Shown here one piece after another: positions 35,876 to 47,576 of a DNA stretch of 64,000 bases. The stretch covers positions 13,402,624 through 13,466,623 of the forward strand of contig NC_054755.1 in NCBI RefSeq assembly GCF_018143015.1, in the 5' to 3' direction. The notes beneath the pieces are model-generated. The model was not told the DNA's origin, searched no databases, and saw only the letters and a list, made by a program, of their open reading frames with translations. The number at the start of each line of letters is the position of its first letter. Position 1 is the first letter of the stretch. The position numbers were made by a program, and so were the translations under genes. The stretch is from Lytechinus variegatus (Eukaryota > Echinodermata > Echinoidea > Temnopleuroida > Toxopneustidae).

Positions 35876-37975
35876 TAAACGACTGTCATTTTCTCCCCCC
35901 CCCCAAAAAAAAAAAATGAAGGATGAAGAAGTTTTTGGGTCAATGGCAAATCCAAAAGGAGGATTGCTTACCGTAACGAATCTTGCTTAAGAGGGGATAA
36001 TTTGAAGCAAAAACACGCTTTTGTGAGATATATTTTCCAGCATTCCGGCGGTAACTGTGGTTTGGAGCGCACGCAGGTACTATCGAACACGAGAATTTGA
36101 TATCGGACTTTGCATCTTTTGAGGTTCTGTATATCGATTCTTTCAATTCGATTTGTCCAAATGATATCTTTCTCAATCCCAAAATAATGTTTCGGTCGAT
36201 GGATAAAGAGGTTTAGGATTTCAATGTGGTGTGGATTGAATCGCCGCTGCGGTGACAGGTTAACATCAAAACAAGTGCCTTTAGATAGGTATAATAGATA
36301 TATTTCATCGAATACGTGGTGATGATAGAGACAAAGGGAGGAAGTTTTCGGAGGGAGAGAACAGAAATAAAATAATATCAGAGAAAGGTGTGTAGTCGGC
36401 GTGTTTCTGTGGGTTGGAGAAATGTCGCAGAATTGCGACCACTCCCTGTAATTTAGTGGAATAAAAGAAAATAAGAATGGAGATAAACAAATAAAAATAC
36501 TAACCAATATTAGCAGTATATATTTTTTCAGGAATAACCGATCTATTTTAGAAGTAAGGAGGGAGTGGAGCGGAAGGGGGTGTGTTTAGGCCTTAGCCTC
36601 ACCCGCTTCCGGGGCCCCTTTTTGAAGCAAGTCAACAACAAAACGTATGGCCTCAAAATTCAAATAAGACTGTTTAACAACTTTATAATAATAGATTACC
36701 CAACACAAATCCACACAAAAAAATCAACCTACAGGCAAATCCATGCATGCTAAGGATTATTTCTCTATTTTAGAGCTGGGAAGGGGGTGGGGGATTCTGT
36801 CCTTTTCAGTGTGATTTGATTTTCAATAACAAGTCTATTTTGAGAGGATTTGTGCGTTTTGTCAAGGACCCGATGTTCACAGAACTAATTAACCGTTTAA
36901 TGTTGATGTAAAGAGCAAGTCATCTCTCTAAAGATACTCTTTAACTGTGTATTACGGGTATTTCTTTTCATTATGTTGTCCGATAGATTTCACAGTTAAT
37001 GAACTGGATTGTAAATTCGTGCTGACACCTTTGAAATAACAAGGTTCAGGGGCTTTATTTTGACATCGTACACAGTCAATGTAGCTGTATATGATAACCC
37101 TGCTTCATAATCATGGCAGCTGTATGTAGCAGAGAGGTCTTACTTTGATCTGCAGGATATTTAAAGTAAAAAAAAAGAAAGAAAAGAACCCCCCTTCATT
37201 AATGGGCAAACCCAACGTCCTATCATAAAAAGATGAATAAGATTATTCCAGAGCTATATGGGGGGGGGGGGGGTAATCCAGGATTATTATTAGCCCATTG
37301 GTGTAAAATAATTTTCTGCCAAGCAAACCACAAAGAAAAGGTTAAAGGTCACCAGCATAGAGAAAAACAATTGCCACCCCATCAATAAACTGACATTGAA
37401 AATGAAAATATGATCCGCAACTGGTTAGAGTACCACTCCACCCCAAAATCGTATTTTATTACGTACAGTCGTTGTCTTTTTTTGTAAACAGCATGACTTT
37501 TACGTTCTCCGAAAATATACGTATGATTTGGCGCTTTCATTCACGATAAAGGATAACGGTGCTCGCTCAATTCACTCACTCAAAGAATCGCGAAATGGTG
37601 CACAATTTTTTCGAAACTGTGCACCATTCATTTTTGTCCTGAGATCATTCCTTCAGCTGAGAATATGAATGATTAAGTAGGAGTGATACATATTCATGTC
37701 CTGTTTCGTACATCTATCTCCTTATTTGGAGATATTCAGTCAGAAGACATTTTCAATAAAATACCTTAACAACGATCTGAAACAAATCGCCAACCAGATG
37801 CCGATTTTAGCGACATCACGCTCGCCATCCCCACCTGAGCTCGCCCCGTGCCAGATCAATGAAGAACCGCTGTATATGTCTTGCGGGCTTGTTAGTGATA
37901 CATCGACGTGCAACAGGCACGATTGGTGCACAATTAGTGGGCGTTTGCGGAATCAAGTGATTTTTTTTTAATTCG
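35876..37975. other. Intergenic, nothing recognised
   Basis: A minus-strand ORF of 179 codons (35968-36507) lacks known motifs, overlaps other frames of similar length and shows no splice context. A G homopolymer lies near 37260. Confidence 0.5.
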
Positions 37976-37977
37976 AA

Positions 37978-38460
37978 AGAGCAGAGCAGGAGAGGGAAAA
38001 TGGGGGTGGGGAAGAAGAAGAAGAAGGGAGAGAAAAAGGAGAATAAGAGGGAGGATCGAGAAAGCCAGAAGAGGAAAAAGAAGAAGAAGAAAAAAAAAGG
38101 AAAAAGAAAGAAAGGAAGGAAGAAAGAAAGTGAGGGCGGGAGGGAGGGAGAGAGAGAGAGAGAGGAAGCAAGTAAGAAAGAAAAAGAAAGAAAGAAAGAG
38201 AGAGAGAGAAAGGAAAGAAAGAAAAAAAGTAGAAGATAAAGAAGAACAAGGAGAAGAAAAAAAAAGGAGATAAATATGAAGAAGGGGAAAAGAGGGGAAG
38301 GAGGAAGAAGGAGAAGAAGAAGAAAAAACGAAAGAAAAAAAGTCTGAATGAAGGAAGGAAAGAATGAAACAAATCAATAAAGAAAGTACTAGGTAAGAAA
38401 AAGAAAGAAGATGAAGAGCAGACGAAGTAGAAGTAGAAGAAAGAGGAGAGAGTGGCTTTC
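37978..38460. repeat. ~480-bp purine-rich tract (GAA/GAAA/GA)
   Basis: The plus strand is almost entirely A and G, with very few pyrimidines. Long Ser/Phe/Leu-rich and Lys/Glu-rich ORFs here are compositional artefacts. Confidence 0.95.
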
Positions 38461-38469
38461 AGCGAGGTA

Positions 38470-39047
38470 ACAAGATAGGCCTACTGATATTCAAAACACA
38501 GTGAGTCAAAAAGAACCATGCACAATGTGAAAGAAAAAAAATAAACCGCCTTGATTATTTTAATTTGGAAAAAATGAAACGTACTTTATGGATTATTTGC
38601 AGATTCAAACCAAGGAATCATTATTTCAGCATTCTTGCCTATTTCTCGAACCCGAAAACATTTTGGTTTCCTTTGGAAAGTGAAAGAAAGCATGACAGAT
38701 GTTTGTTCCCTCAAGACAACACTTCTATATATTCATATTTTCCCCACCGCTTTTTCCCAATCATTTTTATGTGGCATGTTGAGATTCAATATTGAGGACA
38801 AAACTATTTTTTTTTGCCAAGAACCTAAAGAAACATCGTCATTACTTTTCGGTTGGTACAAAGGTGTTATTTACTTTTACAAAACAAATTATTATTAGAA
38901 AAGCTTTTAGTCAGTTTATTCATACACACCTGCGCTCTGGGCTTTACGCAAAGCATTTGTATTCATACAATCGGGAGAAATATGAATTTCAGGGATTACC
39001 ATTGACATGTTGTGGTAATTACTCCTGCGGTACAATTATTGCTTTAA
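38470..39047. other. Intergenic, nothing recognised
   Basis: Only short unsupported ORFs. Confidence 0.5.
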
Positions 39048-39432
39048 AGATAAATTCCAGTTCTCGTGACGATCTCAAAATGACTTTTTACAGAATCTAA
39101 TATAATAACCACCCAAGTGTCTGTTTGTGTGAATGAAAAACATGTGCCAAAATGATTCTGGAAGAAATTGTGTAGTTGCTAAGAAATAAGCAAAATAAGC
39201 GCGGATTCGGTCACTTCAGTTTCTTTATTCCAGCAATAATAATACACTGTCCCACGTGTGCCTATCTGTGTTGGCGATCTTGAGTGTGATCGCATTTTAG
39301 CTTAGATTTTATGATTTCACAAAGTTCATTGTATGTAACTGTACCAGATCTAGATCCATGATGATATGGTCATACTTAACCTTGGTTTTACATACTTTCT
39401 CACGAAATTAGTGTTTTACTGCAACTACTATC
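39048..39432 (-). repeat. Dispersed repeat, copy 2
   Basis: Reverse-complement partner of 4435-4820. Confidence 0.85.
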
Positions 39433-39691
39433 ATTTAGCTTTAAGTTCTTCATTACCTTTGTAATCTGCGTCTCTCAATATTCTGTTATCTATACACTGG
39501 CATAAATCCTTGTATCACAACAATTGTACGGGGGGGGGGGGGTATTTTATTTATTTAATAAAAACACGTGTACACGTTGGTATCTCTAATGCACAAAAAG
39601 TATTTTCATTATTTCATGCAAAATAAAAGAGGAAATATAGACCAAACTGCAATAACACCAAATCGATAATGGACTATATTGGTCTAGCCCA

Positions 39692-39862
39692 CACTGTAAG
39701 AAAAAGAAGTGCTAATTTAGCACTTACAGTGCTTGTATAGCGACTGTCCTACTAGTGCTGATTTCCTAGTTCAAATTTAAACTAGAAAATCAACACTCGT
39801 AGTGCAGTCACTATAGAAGCACTGCATATACGTGCTAACTAAGCACTTCAGTTTTTACAGTG
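39692..39862. mobile_element. Palindromic MITE, AGTGC family, copy 1
   Basis: CACTGTAAG at the left and TTTTTACAGTG at the right. The arms are complementary through GTGCTAATTTAGCACTTACA and the rest of the element. The copy at 48065-48229 is closely related. Confidence 0.85.
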
Positions 39863-40201
39863 TAAGTGTATCTAAAAAGAAGACCGACTGCTTGTAGATC
39901 AAGTGAAATTCTAAAAATCATCCATACCTGTAGGGCTTTTCCATTTTTTAAATATGTATTAGTGCATTACATTCGCTTCAACTACATACAAACCTATCCT
40001 ACTCCATTTCCCACTATTCCAACGAGTTTTATTATGTTATGTCCATCCTATTTAAAAAAAAAACTAATGCACTGAATTAACTACAAAAATTCGACAATCA
40101 AAACTTTCAATGTTATATCAGAAACAGAAACCATCCGAATTTTTGGTTTTGCCCAATTAATCGCGGACATGTTAGCAACTTCGCAGCGTCAGATCGGCCT
40201 A

Positions 40202-40395
40202 CACAGCAAAAACTGTGGTGTTAACCGGTGTACATAGAGGACCACACCAGTTATTTTACACCGGTGTTAAATTGGTGGTGTTAGTTTTACACCTATAGGT
40301 ATGGTTAATCTCTAGGGTGTTATTTTAACACCTCAGGGTGTGGTCCTCTATTAACACCAATTGGTGTCAGTTTTAACACCACAATTTTTACAGTG
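40202..40395. mobile_element. MITE, GGTGTTA family, copy 1
   Basis: Ends CACAGCAAAAACTGTGG and CCACAATTTTTACAGTG, flanked by TA on both sides. The interior repeats GGTGTTA/TAACACC many times. The copy at 53681-53917 lies in the opposite orientation. Confidence 0.88.
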
Positions 40396-40466
40396 TAGCT
40401 CTATCCCTTGTATTGTTGAACGCCAAGCAGGGTAGCATCAACTTCTAACCTTTAACGTATTTTGGT

Positions 40467-40546
40467 CTGACGCGGCCGGGGATTTGAACGCCCGACCTCC
40501 CGATTGTGACACGGAGGCTCTACCCACTGAGCCAACACACCGGTTC
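40467..40546 (-). repeat. tRNA-derived SINE head
   Basis: On the minus strand: TTGGCTCAGTGGGTAGAGC (box A) and GGCGTTCAAATCC (box B), with a paired but bulged anticodon stem. Possibly a decayed tRNA; the body is not clear. Confidence 0.6.
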
Positions 40547-41059
40547 ATTAACATGTCCATCTACATGGTATGAAAATGTTCACATTTACACCGAAATCAA
40601 TCAATTAATAAATAATACAACCAATTCCAATTGTCAAAAAGGTTATTCTTGGCCTCCGTACACTAATTACTGTGAACATATTGAAGTGGAGTGGAATTTG
40701 CAAGCCGTTCTTTTGAAGACCTATCATGACACTTTATTTTGTTTCTGCATTCACATCTGAGAACAGTATAACAGGTGAAAAAGGTGCTAGAGATCGTAAA
40801 TGCTGTTAATAAAATAATCGTATGCAAGCAAGCAAGAAAAATGATCATTTTGGCAGTTGAAGATTATCTTATGTAAAGACGTATTTCATTGTGAGCGGGA
40901 ATCGAATCCACTCATATACGGATAATACGATTTTATCCGAAGCAAGCGCAGTTTCTGTAGAAAAAAAATAAAAGAAAATCCACGATGGCATTTGTCTTCT
41001 AAGCGAAACGTAAACTTCACTCTGATTTAATTCAATAGCAATTTTAAGGCTTTAATAAT
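40547..41059. other. Intergenic, nothing recognised
   Basis: A weak box B-like TGGATTCGATTCC on the minus strand near 40890 hints at another tRNA relic but is too decayed to call. Confidence 0.4.
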
Positions 41060-41550
41060 AATAATAGACATACTGTGTGTCAGTGTCAGTGGAGGTGACA
41101 AGTGTTGATCTTGGGGGCAGAAAATCCCACTTAAATCTTCCTTTTTTACCAGCCATCAGTGTTTGTGCTGTTTAAATTATGATTTATCATCCCTTGGAAC
41201 GTCTGCATTTTGATTTATTTTTGCATTTTGTCAAGTGGAAATTGTGAAATTTTGAGGAGGAATTTTGGTTTACCCTTGGCTGTATTGTACCATCTTCACT
41301 CTGGTCCCATATGCCAGTTTTTGTGTTGGATGACTACAACTTACTACATTATTGTTATCCTCCTGCTACCAAGCACAAGTTTCTACTGTGTCTACTAGCT
41401 TCATTGGTATATTATCAAGCTACATCGTTTAGCCAGGATGAAGATGTAATGTATTAACTGTACTTTTTACCATCATTTTGAAGACTTTACTTATTCAGTT
41501 TCTCTGACTAGCTTTTGAACCTTTCTCCATTGTGCACTGTTGTATAGACT

Positions 41551-43653
41551 ATGGCTATGATGGGCGCAAGCAAGAAGTCCCACCAATTTCTTCTTGCCTT
41601 TCTCGCTGCGTTCTCAATTTTCTATTTCCTCCAGTGTGAATTGTGTCCTGCTAGCAAAACTAACAATGCTCTCTCAAATGATTTCAAGGCCAGTTTCTTT
41701 GTTATGACATGTAATAAGCTGAGCTATATCTCTCCAACTTCATCAAGACGGCTGGACTTTCAGTCAACATCCTTGGTTCATCTCTCCTTGTTGCTCCTTC
41801 TCAGTGGACAAGTTGAAACAAATCCAGGTCCGCATACAAATGGTTCAGAAGGAGTGTATCCATGTGCTATCTGCGGAGATTGTGTACGTGACAGTGACCC
41901 AGCGATTCTGTGTGACACATGCAACTACTGGTGTCACATCTCCTGTGTTGGAATCTCAGCACGTAGTTATGATCAGCTTCTTGCAAAGTCTAGAAGTTTT
42001 GCCTGGAATTGTTTCCAGTGTGGATCCATAAACATCGGATCTAGCTCTTCTCTCCAAGGCCTTGATTTCACAGATACGAATAGTTTCTCTCCTCTCGATG
42101 ACAGCCAGCTCGACTCTTCAACTTTTGATAGCTTTCCTGTTACATCTACACCAACTCGTAGCTATGATAGTCCCTCATCAGCTCGTCCTCACTTTTCATC
42201 CCCACAACCTCGCTCATCGAAGAGAAAACAGAAGGCTTTCAAGGTCATGACTTTAAATTGTAATGGCCTTAAAGGTAGTTCAAAAAGGTCAAGTTTTCAT
42301 GCAGCAATCACTCAACACTCCCCGGACATTATATTAGGCTGTGAATCAAAGCTCAACACTGACATCCCTACTTACTCCATCTTTCCTAGCAACTACATAG
42401 TGTTCCGCAAAGACCGAAATCAGCATGGGGGAGGAGTTTTTATCTCTGTCCGTGATGATATTACAGTCAGCGAATGCCCACATCTTGCTACAGACTGTGA
42501 ACTGTTGTGGTGCACTATTGAGTTAACAAATACCAAAAAGCTTTTTCTGGGGTCTTACTACTGCCCACCTAACGACCGCCAAGCTAGCCTTACTGGATTG
42601 GAAAACTCCCTTGCTTCGTTGATGGGAAACCGACGTGCTCATCCTAACATCCTGATTGCAGGTGATTTTAATCATCCTGACATCGACTGGGATGAACAGA
42701 CTACAACCAATCCTAGCTCTTCAGTTACTCATCAAAATCTACTCGACATCTTACTCACAAATTCCCTCTTCCAGGTAGTGCGTGAAGTCACCCGACCGTC
42801 ATCTGGAAATATTCTTGATCTGATATGCACTTCAAATCCTGGTCTTGTGGACAATGTTGAGGTGCTGCCCGGTATCTCCGATCACCATCTGCTGACTTAC
42901 ACCGTTAAATCATGTCCCAAGCTCCAACCAAAGCCACCACGGAAGATTCATCAGTTCAACAAAGCAGATATCTATCAACTTAAACAAGCTGCAAGAGACT
43001 TCTCTGATGCGTTTCTCCTCTCAGATCCTGAAAAACGTTCTGTAGAGACAAATTGGATGATGATCTCCAATTTCCTCAGTAAATGTTTGACTGAGCTTGT
43101 CCCGTCAAAGATGAGCAGAGGTAGAAGAAATCTCCCATGGATTACACAGGACATTAAACAGAAAATGAGGAAAAGAGACCGACTGTACAAGAAAGCTTGC
43201 CATCAGAATACTGGAGCTGACTGGGAAGTCTTTAGAAGGTTTAGAAACCAAGTAGCCAAGACTGTCCATAAAGCTCATGATGATTACATCAATAACATCA
43301 TAGGAGCCAGCTTGAGTGATAATCCAAAAGCCTTTTGGTCTTACATCAAAAGCTGCCGCACTGAACAGATTGGAATACCTCCCCTGCGCACAGCTTCAAA
43401 ACTGTGTTCCGTAGCTGCAGACAAGGCTGAGGCATTGAACATCTTTTTCCACTCCATGTTCACTCAAGAAAATACTCAGAGTCTACCATCAAAGGGCCAG
43501 TCTTCTTACCCATCTATTGGCCATCTACACATTGACAGGAGAGGAGTAGAAAAGCAGTTAAAGCAACTCAACCCGTCCAAAGCTAGCGGGCCTGATGAAA
43601 TCCCACCCAAGCTTCTTAAGCTTATAGCCTGTGAGATTGCCCGTGTTTGCCTT
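41551..43653 (+). CDS. LINE polyprotein, 5' part: 2A-like motif, PHD finger, APE endonuclease, RT N-terminus
   Basis: The ATG at 41551 opens a frame of about 700 codons. Residues 12-30 are hydrophobic, and a second leucine-rich stretch leads into SGQVETNPGP (residues 85-94), which resembles the 2A consensus D(V/I)ExNPGP; 2A-like motifs are known in sea urchin APE-type LINEs and cause a break in translation between the last G and P. Residues about 105-158 are a C4HC3 PHD finger (CAICGDC, CDTCNYWCHISC, CFQCG). The endonuclease starts near residue 231 (VMTLNCNGLKG) and includes the catalytic-type motifs AGDFNHPDIDWD and ISDHHLL. The frame enters the RT N-terminus (KASGPDEIPPKLLK), then shifts near 43650 and stops shortly after. 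Confidence 0.93.
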
Positions 43654-45067
43654 TTTATTTCAACAAAGTTATAATACAGGTACTATACCATCACAATGGA
43701 AAAAGGCTCTCGTTTCACCAATTCACAAGTCGGGCGACAAGAGTGACCCATCAAACTACCGGCCAATATCCCTCACCTGTATTGCCTGTAAGATAATGGA
43801 GCACATAGTCCTCAGCCATGTTTCCAAACATCTTGCATCCAATGAGATTCTTAGTGATGCCCAGCATGGCTTCCGCCAGGGGCTATCAACTACCACCCAA
43901 CTGTCATTAGCCGTTCATGACTGGTCTTTCATTTTACAGAAACGCAGTCAAGTTGATACTATCTTCTTAGACTTCCAAAAGGCCTTTGATAGAGTGCCCC
44001 ATGAACGTCTTGGCATCAAGCTCCAGCATTACGGCATCAAAGGTGACACTTTCAACTGGATAATGGCTTTTCTTTCAGACAGGAAGCAGTCTGTAGTTGT
44101 TAACGGCAAACAGTCTTCATGGAGGGATGTCTCCTCTGGTGTCCCCCAAGGCTCGGTCATCGGTCCGACTCTCTTCCTTCTGTTCATTAACGACATCCAA
44201 GATAACATCAAATCCTCTCTTCGGCTGTTTGCAGATGACTGTGTCGTCTACAGAGAGATCGTGACTGATGAAGACTTTCACATCCTGCAGCAAGATCTAC
44301 TACAGCTGTCATCCTGGTCTGCTACATGGCAAATGAAATTTAATGTCAAGAAATGTGCTGTACTTTCCATCACACGTAAACGCTCTCCTCGCACCTATGA
44401 TTATTTTCTTGACTCCGATGCGATACCTAGAGCCAACAACTACAAATACCTGGGAGTGACAGTGACTACAGATCTGCGTTGGAATCTTCACTGTCAGGAC
44501 ATCAGGAGAAAGGCCAGTCGTACACTGGGCCTCATCCGCAGAACTCTATCCCCGTGTTCCAAAAAGGTTAAGGCCAAGGCATATACTGCGTTAGTCCGTC
44601 CTCAACTGGAGTACGCTTCTGAGGCATGGAATCCGCACACTGTTACAGCTGTTAAATCACTGGAACAAGTACAAAGATCTGCGGCCCGATTCGTTCACTG
44701 TGACTTCAGGAGAACAACATCCTCCTCAGCCTTGGTCTCCACCCTTGGATGGAACAGCCTCCACACTCGTCGGCTCTTAGCACAATGCTCCCTTTTTCAC
44801 CGGATGCACCATCAACTGGTTCGCGTGCCTTTGCCACAGGTCATTTCTCCAGCAACCTACTTTGGTAGGCACGACCATATAGCTAAATATACCATACCCA
44901 AAGCTACAATAGACACATACAAATATGCAATGTTCCCTAGGACAGTACGGATATGGAACAGATTACCAGGGCATGTCATTCTCCATGGAAACCCAACTAC
45001 GTTCAGAGAGGCTGCACTACCTATCATCAGCATGATGCAGCCTCCTGTTGGGTCCCACATGCTATAA
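43654..45067 (+). CDS. LINE polyprotein, 3' part: reverse transcriptase and C-terminus
   Basis: In the next frame the protein resumes as VFAFLFQQSYNTGTIPSQWK. RT motifs follow in order: SNYRPISLTCIACKIME, DFQKAFDRVPHERL, SGVPQGSVIGPTLFLLFIND, LFADDCVVY (catalytic FADD) and YKYLGVTVTTDLRWN. The C-terminal region has VRPQLEYASEAWNPHT, as in CR1/L2/Rex elements. The join needs a single-base shift around 43645-43655; an assembly error is also possible. Stop at 45065-45067. Confidence 0.93.
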
Positions 45068-45228
45068 ATGGACCAATGCATGTTTTTACTCGCACCCCTG
45101 CATGCTCATTTTTATTGTATATATGTGAGCCAACCCAAATCCTGCACCTTGTCACCTCCATTGGCACATGACATTATCGACATCCCAGTATAGCTTCCAA
45201 GGAGCTGCGTTTTGGGATTATTGCGACA

Positions 45229-45580
45229 AGTAAATAATAATAATAGCCAATTTTTATAAAGCGCTTTTCCCAGAGTGGCCCAAAGCGCGTTACAGCATAT
45301 TATTACCCCGGTCATTGGATTCGTTTCAATCAAGCACGAAACGTGCACAATTTCCACTCCCTGGGGAGCATTCCTTGCATTCATCGCAGCCACATTATGG
45401 CGCTGGCAAAATCAAACATACAATATCTTTCGCATCCTACCGGGTACCCATTTAGCACCTGGGTCGAGAGTGGCAAAGTGTGGATTAACGCCTTGCCAAA
45501 GGACGCTAGACCGCGGTGGGATTCGAACACACGACCCTCTGTTTACAAGGCGAGAGTAAGAACCACTACACCACGGCTCT
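45229..45580 (-). mobile_element. tRNA-derived SINE with L2-like tail
   Basis: On the minus strand the head GAGCCGTGGTGTAGTGGTTC and box B TGTTCGAATCCC are followed by a body (GGCAAGGCGTTAATCC) and a tail GCGCTTTGGGCCACTCTGGG that closely matches the 3' tail of the L2-like LINE at 17282-18470. Such tail sharing means the SINE probably uses that LINE's machinery. Confidence 0.9.
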
Positions 45581-45599
45581 TCCACAAGGCTTTGAGTAA

Positions 45600-46030
45600 G
45601 TGTTTAAGAGGTAAGCCAACGGTCCACGTATAATGTACAAAATTCATAACTCAATGAGAAAAAAAAAAGATTAAGGAAACGGGACTTACATTAATAATAA
45701 ATGAACCCCTACATTATTGACTATCTTGCAATCCATGTCCGGGAACTCCATTAAATATATCGCTATTTCCTCCGCCACATTCCATGGTTAATTAATTAAT
45801 GGTTTAGAAAATAAAAAAACAAAATCTTTAAACAGTTTGGGATCTTACGCTCTTTGAATGTAATAAAGTTGAGATATTTCTCATAAGAAATGCTTATATT
45901 TTCACTCGTTTCATTTTCATTTTATCTCGCAATTAACATGTTCAAGTCAAACCTTGAAAGTGAATAATTAAAAGATTTACCAAAATTTTAAAGAGGCTTA
46001 AGAACTGACGGGCCCAGTAATACTGTTACT
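45600..46030. other. Intergenic, nothing recognised
   Basis: AT-rich 3' flank of the GPCR on the minus strand; no ORF of note. Confidence 0.5.
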
Positions 46031-46034
46031 CGGG

Positions 46035-47299
46035 TTAAACAGAGCCACCGTTCTTAGAGTTGGTGTTACTATTGATAGGATCGTCAAACATAGATGAATT
46101 TCGAACCTCTTTCCTCGTGAAAAGTTCCTTAATCGCCTGGCGGAACTTTCGATAACGGACACTATAGATGATCGGATTAATGCTCGAGTTGACAACAGCA
46201 AGAACGATGAAACCCTCGGAAATCTGAGTTTTCATCGGGGACTTAAGACGGAACAATCTTGTAATCAAATGAAGAAACCTGTTCGGTGTCCAACATAATT
46301 TATGATGTACGCCACGATGACCATGAACATCATTTTAATGACGGCTTTGCTAGCTGCTTGATGATAGGTCTTAGAACCTTCGAAACGCTTAGACTGCGCT
46401 TTGAGCTTGAGAGCAATTAAGGTTTGAGTGACGGCCATGATGGTTGCCGGAATGAACAACTGGAAGGTTGACACGTAGAATGAAAATGCCACCTTAAGCT
46501 CGTAAGACACTCTCCTAACTGCGCATCGACGATGTACCTTGTCCACAGTGATAAGGAAGGGTTGAGGGATGCAGACTATCATTGCGCAAATCCACAAAAA
46601 TACAACTACCTCAGAGACTCGGCGTCTGGTCAAAATCCTGCTGAAATAGATGGGGTGTGAGACTGCGATGTAGCGCTCAATCGAGATTGCAGTCAGCACG
46701 AAACCCGACATGAAGGCCCACACCCACATGTAGAGCGGTGACCAGACCACCGTGCAGTATAACTGCCCAAACCAGGATACCGGGACAGTTTTAGCATAAG
46801 GTGTAGGAAGCACCCCAACCGATGTCATAAGATCGGCAACCGCTAGTGCGCCTATCAGGGTGTCAGTGGATCGGCTCTCAGCTCGTCGCTGAAAGAGAAC
46901 GATGACTACCAAGAGGTTACCAATGATGCCAATAACCCCAACAACTAGTTCCCCACATCTGACAAATGTCCAGCGAATCGGAAACCAAGACCATGAGCCA
47001 ATAGCATCTGCATCATCACCAATATATTCATAACTTATTGTTGTAACGTCCCACTCATCTCCAAGTTCTTGGAGCAGCATATGGTTCAGACGACTCAAGG
47101 AACCTTCTTTGCCATCTTGAAGGGTGAAGTCAAGATCCCCAAAAAGGTAAACACTGGTTCCCAAAACAGTTGTCATGGCCGCATTCGGCGTCGAGGACGT
47201 GGCAGAGGAATTGGATACAGCTTCGGGTGTTTCCATACACGCTGCTTGGCAAGAGATGAAAGAAAGAAGCAGGAGTTGAATGAACCTAGACAGATCCAT
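46035..47299 (-). CDS. Rhodopsin-class (class A) GPCR with one frameshift before TM7
   Basis: I chose the ATG at 47299 because it opens a signal peptide (MDLSRFIQLLLLSFISCQAA); an in-frame ATG 15 codons upstream is less likely. An extracellular N-terminus of about 110 residues follows, with an NSS glycosylation site. TM1 has IGNLLVVIVLF, TM2 LAVADLM, TM3 ends in AISIERYIAVSHP (E/DRY), TM4 is VVVFLWICAMIVCIPQP, TM5 FQLFIPATIMAVTQTL and TM6 KMMFMVIVAYIINYV. That frame ends at 46265. TM7 lies in the next frame, NSSINPIIYSVRYRKFRQAI (NPxxY), and runs to the stop at 46035. No splice pair fits the tiny gap, so this is a 1- or 2-base frameshift: recent pseudogene, null allele or assembly error. Single-exon orphan receptors of this type are greatly expanded in sea urchins; the ligand is unknown. 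Confidence 0.88.
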
Positions 47300-47576
47300 G
47301 TCCCCGTGACACTTTCGCAAAATAAGATCCTGAAAGATAGACAAAACAAGTTGGGATTTAGTATATTAAAGAATAACTCAATATCCCTTAGCCAACTTGG
47401 GTAAAACATTGCTGCTGAGCCTCACTTCATATCCCGGAATTTCGTCCCGAATTGCAGATAGGAAATTGATATCTTTGTTTTACCTAAGTCCTCATTGGAT
47501 TATTTGGATATACATCAATATTTCTTTTCTTGATTTACTCGACATGAACTCTCGTGGAAAGAGTTCGTTTTTTTAA

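Larger units (their letters stand above)
41060..45245 (+). mobile_element. CR1/L2-group non-LTR retrotransposon with 2A-like peptide and PHD finger
   Basis: It covers a presumed 5' UTR (about 490 bp, start uncertain), one long coding region split by a single frameshift near 43650, a 3' UTR and an (AATAAT)-type tail ending near 45245, typical of CR1/L2. Coding order: hydrophobic N-terminus, 2A-like motif, PHD-type zinc finger, APE endonuclease, reverse transcriptase, C-terminal domain. With so few defects it is a young copy. An L2-tailed SINE abuts its 3' end on the opposite strand. Confidence 0.93.

Noticed and set aside
35968-36507. 179-codon minus-strand ORF
   Set aside because: Low-complexity Ser/Leu/Phe stretches, overlapped by other long frames; no family resemblance.
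37934-38377. 147- and 134-codon Ser/Phe/Leu-rich minus-strand ORFs
   Set aside because: Artefact of the purine tract lacking stop codons on the pyrimidine strand.
40467-40546. Functional tRNA gene (also 16754-16828, 21371-21440, 55971-56050)
   Set aside because: Anticodon stems are bulged or mispaired; better explained as SINE heads or tRNA relics.
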